Shown here: positions 22,992 to 31,942 of the stretch, piece by piece
How the letters are laid out: the number at the start of each line of letters is the position of its first letter
How positions within the stretch are numbered: the stretch's first letter is position 1
NCBI GenBank assembly: GCA_023269615.1
Contig: JAHFSY010000028.1
Span: forward strand, 1 to 58,675
Origin: Verrucomicrobiota bacterium
GTDB lineage: Bacteria; Verrucomicrobiota; Verrucomicrobiia; JABWAM01
Length of the DNA: 58,675 nt
Direction: 5' to 3'
Made by a program: the position numbers and the translations under genes
The notes under the pieces: generated by a model
Seen by the model: only the letters and a program-made list of their open reading frames with translations
Database searches by the model: none
Told to the model about the DNA's origin: nothing

Positions 22992-25406
22992 ATGTTGAAC
23001 CAATTAGACAATCGGCTGGCATTCCTGTGCGCCCTTCTGGCCCTCGCACCGGGTGGAAATCACTTGCTCGCCCAGGACAAAGCCGCGCCCTACGTGGAAA
23101 AATCCTCCATTGGAGAGAAGGACAAGAAGTCCGTCACCACCATCGAGGAGGCAGCCAAGCCCAAGGAAGCGGGCCTTGTCGTCCGGAGCATCGAAATCCG
23201 CTTCGCGGGCCCCAGGACCACCGAGGACAGCGTGATCATGGCGAACATGCGCACCAAGGTGGGTGAGCCGTTCACCCAGACGCAATCGGAGGATGATGTC
23301 CGCGCCCTCTATGCGACGAGCAAATTTTCGAATGTGCGCATCTTTGAAGAGCGCGTTGCCGATGGGGTGAAGGTCATCGTGCTGGTCCAGGGCAAAAGCA
23401 AGCTCAAGGAGGTCGTGTTTGAAGGCAACGAGCGCTTCAAGTCATCCCGCCTCAAAAAGGAAGTCAAGCAACTCAAACCCGGTGAAATCCTCAGCGAACG
23501 CCAGGTGGCGGAGGACGCCAATGCCCTCATTGAATTTTACCAGAAATCGGGCTATCCGAACGTGAAGGTGGCCTTTGAAATTTCCCCGGATGAAATCACC
23601 GGCCAGAGCATCGTGAAGTTCATCATCAAGGAGGGCGACCGGATGAAGATCGAGCGCGTGGATTTCGAGGGCAACAAGGCCTTTGCCGCAAAGATTCTTC
23701 GCCGTAAAATCGAAACCCGCAACTACAACTGGCTTTCCTGGCTGACCAAGAAGGGCTTCCTCAAGGAAACCGTGATTGATGAGGACAAGCAGAAGCTCGT
23801 GGATTTCTACCGCTCTGAGGGATACATTGACGCGGAGGTCAAGGATGTGAAATACGACTACCCCGAAAAGGGCCAGGTGGTCGTCACCTTCTTCATGTAC
23901 GAAGGCAACCAGTACAAGGTTGGCAAGTTCACCATCGAGGGAAACCAGCTTTTTACCACGGCGGAAATTGACAAGAAGCTTGTCATGAAGGCCGGAAGCC
24001 TCTTTACCCCGGGCGGCCTGCAGCAGGATATCAAGGCGATCCAGGACCTGTACGGCGCTCGCGGCTACATTGACGCGAACGCCAAGCCCACTCGCATTCC
24101 GAATGTGACAACCGGCACCATGGATGTGGCACTCGACATCCACGAGGGCGACCTCACCTACATTGACCTCATCGAGATCAAGGGCAACATCAAGACCAAG
24201 GACAAGGTGATCCGCCGCGAGCTCGCGGTGGCGCCCGGCGAAATTTACAACACCGTGAAGGTGGATGCATCCAAGAAGCGCCTCGAGAATCTTGGCTACT
24301 TCTCCCACGTCAGCGCCCAGTCGGAAGAGACCGATGTTCCCAACCGCAAGAATCTGGTGATTGCCGTCGAGGAACAGCGCACCGGTTCGATCAGTTTCGG
24401 CGCCGGATTCAGCTCGGTGGATTCGATCCTCGGTTTTGCGGAAATCACGCAAGGCAATTTCGATATTGCCAAGCCCCCATATTTCACGGGTGCAGGACAG
24501 AAAGCACGGGTCCGTCTCCAATTCGGTGCCCGACGCCAGGACTATATCGTCTCCTTTACCGAGCCCTGGTTCCTGAACCAGCGCCTCGCCGTGGGCTTCG
24601 ACCTCTTCTACAATGAGGCAAGCTACCTGAGCTCGGTCTACAGCCAGCGCCAGTACGGCTTCGACCTTCGCGCGGGCAAGTCCCTTGGCGAATTCAATAA
24701 AGTGGACCTGATGTACAAGCTGGAGCAAATCGAGCTCTATGAGTTCGAGACCGGTGCCAGCCCCATCATCCTGCAGGAGAAGGGCACACGCAGCAAAAGC
24801 TCGCTGGATCTGACGCTGACCCGCGACACGCGCGACAATCTCACGCTGCCGACCAAGGGTTACAAGCTGGAGCTCTGGAGCCAGGTGGCGGGCGGGCCGG
24901 CATTGAGCGGGCAAACCCAAATTTACAAGTTCGGCGCCAACGCCCAGGCCTATTTTCTCATGCCATGGTGGGATTTGAACATTCTCTCGTTCAATGGCTC
25001 CACCGGCGTGGTGGAAGAGTGGTATGACGCCAATCGCGTGCCGATTTTCGACCGCTTTTTCCTCGGCGGCCCGAACTCCATCCGTGGATTCAAGTTCCGC
25101 GACGTGGGACCCAAGGACACCGCTTTTGGCGAGCCTCTGGGAGGCAAAACCATGGCGTTCCTGCAGACCGAGTACTCCGTGCCCGTAATCGAGCGCGTCC
25201 GGTTTGCCACGTTCGTGGATGCCGGCCAGGTCTGGAGCCGTTCTTACGATTGCAGCACCAAGCCCGTGGTGGGTGCCGGTATCGGCCTTCGCCTCAATCT
25301 CCCCATCGGCCCGATCAACCTGGATTACGGCTGGCCGTTGGTAAAGGACAGTAACATCACCTCCAGTGATGGCCAGTTCAGTTTCAACGTCGGAACCAAG
25401 TTCTGA
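22992..25406 (+). CDS. bamA: Outer-membrane assembly factor BamA
   Basis: An 804-residue outer-membrane protein that inserts beta-barrels. A signal peptide ends at HLLAQ (residue about 28). Repeated POTRA domains span about residues 62-415 (VFEGNERFKSSRLKKEV, VDFEGNKAFAAKILRR, FTIEGNQLFTTAEIDK, IEIKGNIKTKDKVIRR). A C-terminal 16-strand barrel follows, with the GxNSIRGF-type motif (FFLGGPNSIRGFKFRDVGP) and terminal Phe (FNVGTKF). A TTG-initiated longer frame overlaps dnaB; the ATG at the signal peptide is preferred. skp and lpxD follow, the usual envelope cluster. Confidence 0.95.
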   Translation: MLNQLDNRLAFLCALLALAPGGNHLLAQDKAAPYVEKSSIGEKDKKSVTTIEEAAKPKEAGLVVRSIEIRFAGPRTTEDSVIMANMRTKVGEPFTQTQSEDDVRALYATSKFSNVRIFEERVADGVKVIVLVQGKSKLKEVVFEGNERFKSSRLKKEVKQLKPGEILSERQVAEDANALIEFYQKSGYPNVKVAFEISPDEITGQSIVKFIIKEGDRMKIERVDFEGNKAFAAKILRRKIETRNYNWLSWLTKKGFLKETVIDEDKQKLVDFYRSEGYIDAEVKDVKYDYPEKGQVVVTFFMYEGNQYKVGKFTIEGNQLFTTAEIDKKLVMKAGSLFTPGGLQQDIKAIQDLYGARGYIDANAKPTRIPNVTTGTMDVALDIHEGDLTYIDLIEIKGNIKTKDKVIRRELAVAPGEIYNTVKVDASKKRLENLGYFSHVSAQSEETDVPNRKNLVIAVEEQRTGSISFGAGFSSVDSILGFAEITQGNFDIAKPPYFTGAGQKARVRLQFGARRQDYIVSFTEPWFLNQRLAVGFDLFYNEASYLSSVYSQRQYGFDLRAGKSLGEFNKVDLMYKLEQIELYEFETGASPIILQEKGTRSKSSLDLTLTRDTRDNLTLPTKGYKLELWSQVAGGPALSGQTQIYKFGANAQAYFLMPWWDLNILSFNGSTGVVEEWYDANRVPIFDRFFLGGPNSIRGFKFRDVGPKDTAFGEPLGGKTMAFLQTEYSVPVIERVRFATFVDAGQVWSRSYDCSTKPVVGAGIGLRLNLPIGPINLDYGWPLVKDSNITSSDGQFSFNVGTKF

Positions 25407-25479
25407 CGGTTCACAATTCGCCGGCGTTTGACCCGTGTCAGCCGGAACTTAATTCATCATTCATCTCCAAAGCAAAGCC

Positions 25480-26130
25480 ATGACCTCCAAAATCCTCGCG
25501 CGTCTCCTCCTCGCCTCCTCTGCCGCCCTTTGTCTCTTCGTCACCCCGTCCGCCTTCTCCCAGCAGACGTTAAAGATTGGCGCCGTGGACATGCAGAAGG
25601 TCTTCGCCGAATACTACAAAACGAAAAAAGCAGAAGCCGAGCTGAAGGACCGTGCCGCCGGTTATGACAAGGAATTGAAGGCCAGTCTCGCCGAGCTGCA
25701 AAAAACGCAGGAGGATGGACGCAAGCTTCAGGCGGACTCGGAAAGCCCCGTTTATGATGAAAAGAAAAAGGCGGAGCTTCGCAGGGTGGTCGAAGGCAAG
25801 CTCCAGGAATTCCGCATCATGCAGGGACGGTTGGAGGACATGGCCAATTCCCGCAAGAAGGACCTCGCAGAACAGCAAAGCCGCATCCGCGGAGCAATCG
25901 TGGAAGAAATCAACAAGGTCATCCAGGATTATGCCAAGAAGAACGGCTTCACGATCATCATTGACAGGACCGGCATGACCCTCAGCGGCGTGCCTCCGTT
26001 CGTCTACGTCCAGGAATCCCTCGACATCACGGCTGATATCATCAAGCTTCTAAACGCCAACGCGCCCGCATCCACCGCCACGCCGACGCCCCCCGTTGAC
26101 TCAAAAAAGCCTGCGGACCCAAAAAAGTAA
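25480..26130 (+). CDS. skp: Periplasmic chaperone Skp/OmpH family
   Basis: A 216-residue protein with a signal peptide (residues 1-27, ending SAFSQQ), then the Skp/OmpH fold: [19 protein letters not shown], a long coiled-coil arm (about residues 45-140, rich in Lys/Glu) and a return strand [15 protein letters not shown]. It escorts unfolded outer-membrane proteins to BamA. A C-terminal Ala/Thr/Pro/Lys extension of about 25 residues is unusual. The next gene starts within or just after its end. Confidence 0.9.
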   Translation: MTSKILARLLLASSAALCLFVTPSAFSQQTLKIGAVDMQKVFAEYYKTKKAEAELKDRAAGYDKELKASLAELQKTQEDGRKLQADSESPVYDEKKKAELRRVVEGKLQEFRIMQGRLEDMANSRKKDLAEQQSRIRGAIVEEINKVIQDYAKKNGFTIIIDRTGMTLSGVPPFVYVQESLDITADIIKLLNANAPASTATPTPPVDSKKPADPKK

Positions 26131-26137
26131 ACCGGCC

Positions 26138-27175
26138 TTGCGAAAAACTTCCGCTGAACTTGCCGCACTCGTACAGGGAAGACTCGAAGGCGATCCTTCC
26201 CTGATCATCACGGGTGTCGCCGGCTTGCGTGAAGCTCAGCCCGGTCATGTAAGTTTTCTTGACCACCCGCGCTACGCGCCCCTGCTTGCCACCACCCAGG
26301 CGTCTCTCGCATTGGTCACGCACGGGATCAAGCCGCCCGACGGCATGAGCGTCATTCGCGTCGAAAACCCCAGCGTTGCCTTCGGCAAGATCATCGCTCT
26401 TGTCACCCCCGCCCTCCCCCCACACAAGCCCGGCATCCATCCCTCCGCCATCGTGGACCCTTCCGCCTCGGTCCACGCCTCCGCCTCCATCCAGCCGTTC
26501 GCAGTAATCGAAGCCAAAGCGCGCGTCGGCGCAAACACCCTGATCGGACAAGGCTGCCACCTCGGCGTCGAGGCCAGCGTGGGCGACGATTGCTTTTTCT
26601 ATCCCCATGTCGTCATCCGCGAGCGCTGTCTCATCGGCAACCGCGTGATCCTTCACCCCGGCGCCGTCATCGGCTCCGACGGCTTTGGATACGATTTCGT
26701 GGACGGACGCTTCCAAAAGGTGCCCCAGGTCGGCATTGTTCGCATTGATGACGACGTCGAAATCGGAGCGAACACCACCGTGGACCGGGGACGTTTCGGC
26801 AGCACGTGGATCAAGCGCGGCGTCAAGATCGACAACCTCGTCCAGATCGCCCACAACGTCATCATCGATGAAAACACCGCCATCGCCGCGCAAGCCGGAA
26901 TTTCAGGGAGCACCGTCATCGGCAAACACGTCCGCATCGCCGGCCAGGCGGGAACCGTCGGCCATATCACCATCGGCGATGGCGCGATCCTTGGCGCGCA
27001 GAGCGGCGTGAATCACGACGTTCCAAATGGGCAGTTCGTGTTCGGCTACCCCGCGCAGGAGCACAAGGAAGCGATGAAAACCCACGCCCACATCCGTCGC
27101 CTCCCCCATCTCGTCGAGCGCATCCGCAAACTCGAAAAGCAAATCGAACGGCTCGGCGGCAAAGTGGATATCTGA
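26138..27175 (+). CDS. lpxD: UDP-3-O-acylglucosamine N-acyltransferase LpxD
   Basis: About 345 residues. LpxD adds the N-linked acyl chain in lipid A synthesis. The N-terminal uridine-binding part ([36 protein letters not shown]) is followed by many left-handed hexapeptide repeats. The catalytic His lies in [16 protein letters not shown] terminal helix ([16 protein letters not shown]) forms the trimer contact. No ATG exists near the expected start. TTG at 26138, 7 nt after skp, fits the family N-terminus, while TTG at 26096 would add 14 residues overlapping skp. Other lpx genes are not in the window. Confidence 0.92.
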   Translation: MRKTSAELAALVQGRLEGDPSLIITGVAGLREAQPGHVSFLDHPRYAPLLATTQASLALVTHGIKPPDGMSVIRVENPSVAFGKIIALVTPALPPHKPGIHPSAIVDPSASVHASASIQPFAVIEAKARVGANTLIGQGCHLGVEASVGDDCFFYPHVVIRERCLIGNRVILHPGAVIGSDGFGYDFVDGRFQKVPQVGIVRIDDDVEIGANTTVDRGRFGSTWIKRGVKIDNLVQIAHNVIIDENTAIAAQAGISGSTVIGKHVRIAGQAGTVGHITIGDGAILGAQSGVNHDVPNGQFVFGYPAQEHKEAMKTHAHIRRLPHLVERIRKLEKQIERLGGKVDI

Positions 27176-27187
27176 CCATTCACATGG

Positions 27188-27234
27188 TTGACAGCTTTGC
27201 CGAACCGCGTTAGCGTACTTGTGAAAATTTTCAC
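27188..27234 (+). promoter_or_regulatory. Putative nuo promoter and operator
   Basis: TTGACA (27188-27193), a 17-nt spacer and TAGCGT (27211-27216) give a plausible promoter. Immediately downstream is the perfect 14-nt palindrome GTGAAAATTTTCAC (27221-27234), 12 nt before the nuoA start, well placed for a repressor or an mRNA-level signal. Confidence 0.5.
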
Positions 27235-27246
27235 AAACTCATCCCC

Positions 27247-27612
27247 ATGGGACCCTACGCCACATCGTATGTTTTGATCGGTGCCCTGATGCTCTTCGGC
27301 GCCATGGTGGGTGTTGCCCCCCTTGTGATTTCCGCGTGGCTGCGTCCGCGCAAACCTTCCCCCCTGAAGAACCAGACCTTCGAGTGCGGTCTCGAATCGA
27401 AGGGCGATTCATGGGTCCAGTTCAAGGTGCAGTACTACATTTACGCCCTCGTGTTCGTCATCTTCGACCTGGAAACCATCTTCCTCCTCCCCTGGGCTGC
27501 AACCTTTCACCAGCTCGGCCTCTTCGCCTTCCTCGAAATGATCGTTTTCCTCGTGGTGCTCGTGGGCGGTCTCGTCTGGGCATGGCGAAAAGGCGTCCTC
27601 GAGTGGAAATGA
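27247..27612 (+). CDS. nuoA: NADH-quinone oxidoreductase subunit A
   Basis: A 121-residue membrane subunit with three transmembrane helices (about residues 8-30, 62-84 and 89-112). The NuoA signature is KNQTFECGLESKGDS, then FKVQYYIYALVFVIFDLETI with conserved acidic residues. It contributes to the quinone-site end of complex I. It is first in the nuoA-B-C-D group, separated from nuoB by 139 nt of repeat DNA. Confidence 0.95.
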   Translation: MGPYATSYVLIGALMLFGAMVGVAPLVISAWLRPRKPSPLKNQTFECGLESKGDSWVQFKVQYYIYALVFVIFDLETIFLLPWAATFHQLGLFAFLEMIVFLVVLVGGLVWAWRKGVLEWK

Positions 27613-27615
27613 AGC

Positions 27616-27751
27616 ATGCTTCCAGCTACTGGCTGCTAGCTTCTAGTTTTCAAACAATAATCAAGCATCAAAACCTTTCAACAAATGAGCAAACGTCTTA
27701 TCAACAACCAGCAGCTAGTGGCTAGTGGCCAGCAGCCTTCCCCCTCCTCCC
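27616..27751. repeat. Heptamer-repeat pair between nuoA and nuoB
   Basis: Four 7-nt units of the form GCTNCTR-like (GCTTCCA, GCTACTG, GCTGCTA, GCTTCTA; 27617-27647 region) face, after about 60 nt, an inverted set (CCAGCAG, CTAGTGG, CTAGTGG, CCAGCAG; 27711-27740 region). The same heptamer family precedes the GH57 gene at 34575 and lies at 53506-53547. It may form a hairpin within the nuo transcript. Confidence 0.7.
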
Positions 27752-28375
27752 ATGCCCGTTGACGAAGGACTCAGAAGCGAACTCCAAAAGGCCGGCGTTT
27801 TCATCGCAAGCGTCGAGACAATTTACAACTGGAGTCGTCGCTCCTCGGTGTGGCCGCTCCAGTTCGGCCTCGCTTGCTGCGCAATCGAAATGATCGCCAC
27901 CGCCTGCTCTCGCTTCGATCTTGCCCGTTTCGGCGCGGAGGTCTTCCGCCCATCGCCCCGCCAGGCCGACCTCATGATCGTCGCGGGCACGGTCACCAAA
28001 AAAATGGCGCCCCAGGTCGTTCGTCTTTTCAACCAGATGCCCGAGCCCAAATACGTGATCGCCATGGGCGCCTGCGCCATCTCAGGCGGCCCATTCAAGC
28101 AGGGATACAATGTGCTCAAGGGAATTGACCGGTTCATTCCCGTGGACGTCCACATCCCCGGCTGCCCCCCGCGACCGGAAGCCCTCCTCAACGCATTGAT
28201 GTTCCTCCAGCGCCAGATTGACAACCAGCATCTCACGGGCGTCAACAAGGTGCGCTGGTATGACGACACGGATCCCGCCGAGTATCCCATTCCGCGCTTT
28301 GGCGCCCACGACCTCGAGCCGCCCTTCAATCGTGCCGTGTGGCATCCCCAAAAAATTCAGCGAGGCGCCGCATGA
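27752..28375 (+). CDS. nuoB: NADH-quinone oxidoreductase subunit B
   Basis: A 207-residue subunit holding the N2 4Fe-4S cluster. Ligands are in [13 protein letters not shown] (two adjacent Cys), [11 protein letters not shown] and [16 protein letters not shown]. The start [11 protein letters not shown] follows a CCTCCTCCC run; an upstream in-frame ATG adds nine residues. A C-terminal extension of about 45 residues ([16 protein letters not shown]...) is longer than in E. coli. The stop overlaps nuoC by 4 nt. Confidence 0.96.
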   Translation: MPVDEGLRSELQKAGVFIASVETIYNWSRRSSVWPLQFGLACCAIEMIATACSRFDLARFGAEVFRPSPRQADLMIVAGTVTKKMAPQVVRLFNQMPEPKYVIAMGACAISGGPFKQGYNVLKGIDRFIPVDVHIPGCPPRPEALLNALMFLQRQIDNQHLTGVNKVRWYDDTDPAEYPIPRFGAHDLEPPFNRAVWHPQKIQRGAA

Positions 28376-28938
28376 AGCTCGATTTGATCACCCAGAATTT
28401 CCCGACGACCAAATGGGACGAAGCCACCCAGTCGCTCATTGTTCCCCATACCGACCTCCTCAACGTCGTGGATTTTATCAAGAACAATCCCGGGTTTGAA
28501 ATGGACTACGTCTCGAACGTGTCGGGAGTGGATTGGCTGCCAAAAAAAGAAAAGGTCAAGGCGGCCGATGGCACTGAGACCGAGGTTGACAAGCCCGGCT
28601 TTCTCGAGGTGGTTTACCATTTTTATTCCATGAAAAACCGCACGGGTCCCATCACCCTGCGCTGCCGCACCGAGAACCGTGAAAACCCGATTGTTCCCAG
28701 CATCACTCCCCTCTATCGCGGAGCGGAATTTCAGGAACGCGAAATTTACGATCTCTACGGTGTCCGGTTCAGCGGTCACCCCGACCTGCGACGCATCCTG
28801 ATGTGGGACGAGTTCCAGGATTTCCCCATGCGCAAGGATTACCAGGAACCCGACGACTATGAGTGGGAACCCACCCCGCACGACGAGGTGCTGGAGAAGG
28901 CAAAACATCACTACAGCTCCGACGCGGCGAAATCATGA
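28372..28938 (+). CDS. nuoC: NADH-quinone oxidoreductase subunit C
   Basis: A 188-residue peripheral-arm subunit. The signature [21 protein letters not shown] (in part) and [22 protein letters not shown] are typical NuoC. The start ATG overlaps the nuoB stop and its own stop overlaps nuoD (ATGA in both cases), so B, C and D are translationally coupled. An insert around residues 55-72 ([18 protein letters not shown]) is lineage-specific. Confidence 0.95.
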   Translation: MKLDLITQNFPTTKWDEATQSLIVPHTDLLNVVDFIKNNPGFEMDYVSNVSGVDWLPKKEKVKAADGTETEVDKPGFLEVVYHFYSMKNRTGPITLRCRTENRENPIVPSITPLYRGAEFQEREIYDLYGVRFSGHPDLRRILMWDEFQDFPMRKDYQEPDDYEWEPTPHDEVLEKAKHHYSSDAAKS

Positions 28939-30134
28939 TCCAGCCCATCACAGAAACCATCGAGATCGGCGGCAGCGAACAACCGCTCTACGGCCCCCGC
29001 AGTTACCAGGTGCTGAGCGGCAACGACCTCGGCAGCCAGCTTCTCGAAATCTCCATGGGGCCGCACCACCCCAGCACGCACGGCGTCTTCCGCATGGATG
29101 TCGTCCTCGACGGCGAGGAAGTCGTCAAGCTCAAGCCCGTGTTCGGCTACCTGCACCGCAACCACGAAAAAATTGCCGAGAATGCGTCCTACCTGGCCTC
29201 GATGCCGTACACCGACCGCCTCGATTATTTCTGCTCGATGACGAACAACTGGGCCTACGCCCACGCCGTGGAAAAACTGGCTGGCATCAAGGTCCCCGAG
29301 CGTGCCGAATACATGCGCGTCATCCTGGCTGAACTCACCCGCCTGGTGAATCACACCGCCCTCGTGGGTTTCCTTGTGAACGATCTCGGCGCCCTGGGCA
29401 CCCCGCTCATCTACGCCTTTCGTGAACGCGAAAACATCCTCGATGTCTTTGAGGCGCTCAGCGGCGCGCGCATGATGTGCAACTACATGCGCTTCGGCGG
29501 CGTGCGGGTGGATTTCACCCCCGACATCCTCAAGCGAATCACCCACATCGTGGACCGCTACCCGTCCTTCCTCGCGGAATTTGAAAAACTTCTCGTCGGC
29601 AATGATATCATCATGTCGCGCTGCCAGGGCGTCGGCGTGCTCACCAAGGAGCTGGCGATCGCCTCCAGCGTCACCGGCCCCATGCTCCGCGCGAGCGGCG
29701 TGGATTACGACATCCGCAAGGTGGACAAGTACGGGATTTATGACCGCTTTGATTTTCGCGTCCCGCTGGGTGATCATGGCGACGTCTATGACCGCTTGAT
29801 GATCCGCTTCCTGGAAATGCACGAAAGCCTCAAAATCCTCCGCCAGGCGCTCAAGCAATTCCCGCAGGGCGGCGAGCACATCAACCCCGAGGTGAAGCTT
29901 CGCAACTTCCGTCCCAAGGCCGGGGAAGCCTACGGCCGCATCGAATCCCCCAAGGGCGAGCTTGGATTTTATCTCATCAGCACCGGGGGCAACCTCCCCT
30001 ATCGCTACCGCGTGCGCCCGCCCAGCCTCATCAACCTCACCATCCTCGAAGACATGTGCCTCGGCGAAAAAGTGGCCGACGTCATCATCATCCTGGGCTC
30101 CGTGGACATCGTGCTTGGCGAAGTGGATCGCTAA
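28935..30134 (+). CDS. nuoD: NADH-quinone oxidoreductase subunit D
   Basis: A 399-residue 49-kDa subunit lining the quinone pocket. Family motifs are [54 protein letters not shown] and the C-terminal [14 protein letters not shown]. The quinone-site His/Tyr pair lies in HPSTHG and in MPYTDRLDY. It is followed by a 40-nt gap that carries a separate promoter-like pair before nuoI. Confidence 0.96.
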   Translation: MIQPITETIEIGGSEQPLYGPRSYQVLSGNDLGSQLLEISMGPHHPSTHGVFRMDVVLDGEEVVKLKPVFGYLHRNHEKIAENASYLASMPYTDRLDYFCSMTNNWAYAHAVEKLAGIKVPERAEYMRVILAELTRLVNHTALVGFLVNDLGALGTPLIYAFRERENILDVFEALSGARMMCNYMRFGGVRVDFTPDILKRITHIVDRYPSFLAEFEKLLVGNDIIMSRCQGVGVLTKELAIASSVTGPMLRASGVDYDIRKVDKYGIYDRFDFRVPLGDHGDVYDRLMIRFLEMHESLKILRQALKQFPQGGEHINPEVKLRNFRPKAGEAYGRIESPKGELGFYLISTGGNLPYRYRVRPPSLINLTILEDMCLGEKVADVIIILGSVDIVLGEVDR

Positions 30135-30137
30135 CCA

Positions 30138-30166
30138 TTGATCATTTGGCATTTTTCATTTAACAT
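30138..30166 (+). promoter_or_regulatory. Putative internal promoter before nuoI
   Basis: TTGATC (30138-30143), a 17-nt spacer and TAACAT (30161-30166), 8 nt before the nuoI ATG. This matches the leaderless geometry of other starts in the window and would let nuoI and the peroxidase gene be expressed apart from nuoABCD. Confidence 0.5.
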
Positions 30167-30174
30167 TCTTCATT

Positions 30175-31194
30175 ATGTTGGGCTCCGCACTACTTGAGGG
30201 AATGACGGTTACGGCGAAAAACCTGATCGGAAGCTATTTCGACAAGGACCGTCTCACCACGATCGAATATCCCGAGGAGCGCAAGGCCCCCGAGGAGAAT
30301 TACCGCAACTTCCCCTTCCTTGTTTTTGACAAGGACGCCGACCACCTCCGCTGCGTCGCCTGCAAGATCTGCGAGATGGAATGCCCACCCCAGTGCATCT
30401 ACATCGAGGTGATGCGCGACGAGAACAACAAGGTCGTCAAGCAGCCCAAGGTGTTCGACATTGATTACTCCGTCTGCATGAGCTGCCAGATTTGCGTGGA
30501 AGCCTGCCCCTTCGATGCCATCAAGATGGACCAGGAATATGAGCTGGCCCACGACAACCGTTTCACGGGGCTTCTCGTGAACAAGAAGGGGCTTGCCCGC
30601 TCCAACGAATATTATCATTCAATCAAGCCAACCGAGGCGGCTGCGGTGGACGCCGCCCTCGCAGAGGAAGCCGCCAAGAAAAAGAAAACCGCCCCGGCCG
30701 CCAAGCCCGCAGTGGCAGCCGCGCCCAAGCCCGCAGCAGCCGTGCCAGCGGCACCCAGCCTCACGGTGCCTGCCGACGCCCCGTTCTCCCCGGAACAACG
30801 CGAATGGCTCCAGAAATTTCTCTCCCAAGCCACTGTCGTCGCGCCCGCCAAACCATCCGCCGCACCGGCTGCCTCAGCCGACACAGCCGCGCCAGCGGCC
30901 GAGGAGCCGCCAGCGGAAGCTGAAAATCCCGACCTGACCAACGATGCCCCGTGGCACGATCCCGACAAGGACCTCGCCTCCCGCATGGGCCTGGCCAAGG
31001 GCAAACCTCTCCCCGTCCTGCTCTACGCCGCGATGGGCCAGACCGATTGCACTGCCTGCGGTTACGATTGCAAAGGCTATGCCATGGCCCTCGCCGCCGG
31101 AAACGAGAAGGACCCCGGCCTCTGCGTCCCCGGCGCCGATGAAACCGCCGCCAAGGTCAAAGATCTCCTCGAAGCCGCCGGCATCAAAGTCTGA
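30175..31194 (+). CDS. nuoI: NuoI-like ferredoxin with extra C-terminal Fe-S domain
   Basis: A 339-residue protein, roughly twice the length of a standard NuoI. Residues 1-150 match NuoI: an N-terminal amphipathic stretch, then two 4Fe-4S motifs, CVACKICEMECPPQCIYIE and CMSCQICVEACPFDAIKM. Residues about 155-255 form an Ala/Pro-rich linker. Residues about 270-339 hold a further cysteine set (C292, C295, C299, C317; TDCTACGYDCKGYAMALA), resembling the small Fe-S domain of RnfB and corrinoid proteins. The added domain may bring a fourth electron site or a different partner. The peroxidase gene begins in its stop codon. Confidence 0.88.
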   Translation: MLGSALLEGMTVTAKNLIGSYFDKDRLTTIEYPEERKAPEENYRNFPFLVFDKDADHLRCVACKICEMECPPQCIYIEVMRDENNKVVKQPKVFDIDYSVCMSCQICVEACPFDAIKMDQEYELAHDNRFTGLLVNKKGLARSNEYYHSIKPTEAAAVDAALAEEAAKKKKTAPAAKPAVAAAPKPAAAVPAAPSLTVPADAPFSPEQREWLQKFLSQATVVAPAKPSAAPAASADTAAPAAEEPPAEAENPDLTNDAPWHDPDKDLASRMGLAKGKPLPVLLYAAMGQTDCTACGYDCKGYAMALAAGNEKDPGLCVPGADETAAKVKDLLEAAGIKV

Positions 31195-31868
31195 TGTTTC
31201 ACCGAACTCAATCTCCAAACTCCGTGTTCTCCGTGCCTCCGTGGTTTATTCCGCCCGCCCTTCTTATTCCGAAGAAAGAAACGGAAGTTAAAACCACGGA
31301 GACACGGAGAACACGGAGTACGATCCTTTTGATTGCCGCCTTTCTTCTGCTCCCCGCCCTCTCCACCTTCGCCCAAACCAACACCGTGAAATCCATCTAC
31401 GACATTTCCATCAAGGACATGGACGGAAAACCCACCTCGCTCGCCGCATACAAGGGAAAGGCGATCCTCATCGTCAACGTCGCGTCGCATTGCGGTTATA
31501 CGGGCCAATACACGGGACTCCAGGCTCTCCACGAAAAATACAAGGACAAGGGCCTCGTCCTCGTCGGTTTCCCCTGCAATGATTTTGGCGCACAGGAACC
31601 CGGCACAAACGAAGAGATCAAGAAATTCTGCTCCTCCACCTACAAGGTCACCTTTCCTCTCTACGACAAACTCCACACCATCGGCAAGGAACAGCACCCG
31701 CTCTACCAATTCATGACCTCCAAGGTGACCCCGTCCGACGACGTGAAGTGGAATTTTGAAAAATTCCTGGTCGCCAAGGATGGCACAATCACCGCCCGCT
31801 ACGTCTCCGCCGTCACGCCTGACGACGCAAAGCTGGTCGCCGCCATCGAAAGCGAACTGGCCAAATAA
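31194..31868 (+). CDS. Glutathione-peroxidase-family protein, exported
   Basis: A 224-residue frame. Residues about 62-224 are a GPx/thioredoxin-like peroxidase: the catalytic Cys is in NVASHCGYTGQY, with FPCNDFGAQEPGTNEEI and KWNFEKFLVAKDG. Cys rather than selenocysteine is used. A signal peptide (ILLIAAFLLLPALSTFAQ) is preceded by about 42 odd residues encoded by an inverted repeat (31219-31319). The only ATG overlaps the nuoI stop (TGATG); no ATG, GTG or near-start ATG lies between the repeat and the signal peptide. TTG within ILL is an alternative. The repeat seems to have landed at the 5' end of the gene. Confidence 0.85.
   Translation: MFHRTQSPNSVFSVPPWFIPPALLIPKKETEVKTTETRRTRSTILLIAAFLLLPALSTFAQTNTVKSIYDISIKDMDGKPTSLAAYKGKAILIVNVASHCGYTGQYTGLQALHEKYKDKGLVLVGFPCNDFGAQEPGTNEEIKKFCSSTYKVTFPLYDKLHTIGKEQHPLYQFMTSKVTPSDDVKWNFEKFLVAKDGTITARYVSAVTPDDAKLVAAIESELAK
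31219..31319. repeat. Inverted repeat of CACGGAG nonamers in the peroxidase 5' end
   Basis: Two 29-nt arms (31219-31247 and 31291-31319) pair with a single mismatch around a 43-nt loop. The right arm is three CACGGAG words spaced about 9 nt (ACCACGGAGACACGGAGAAC...). A single-arm copy lies at 36792-36815. It is translated as VKTTETRRTRST and its mirror. Confidence 0.9.
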
Positions 31869-31942
31869 CCCGTAAGGTGCGTCATTTCCGTGGCGCGTTT
31901 CCAAATTGACGACATCCGCCCGTTTCCCCTCTACTGGACGTG

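Noticed and set aside
23442..24920. A 492-codon open frame antisense to bamA
   Set aside because: The bamA frame has clear POTRA and barrel motifs; the antisense product is a leucine- and valine-rich shadow without family features.
31194..31250. Native N-terminus of the peroxidase at this ATG
   Set aside because: Kept as the formal start for lack of another ATG, but the first 42 residues are encoded largely by a repeat and do not look like original protein sequence.
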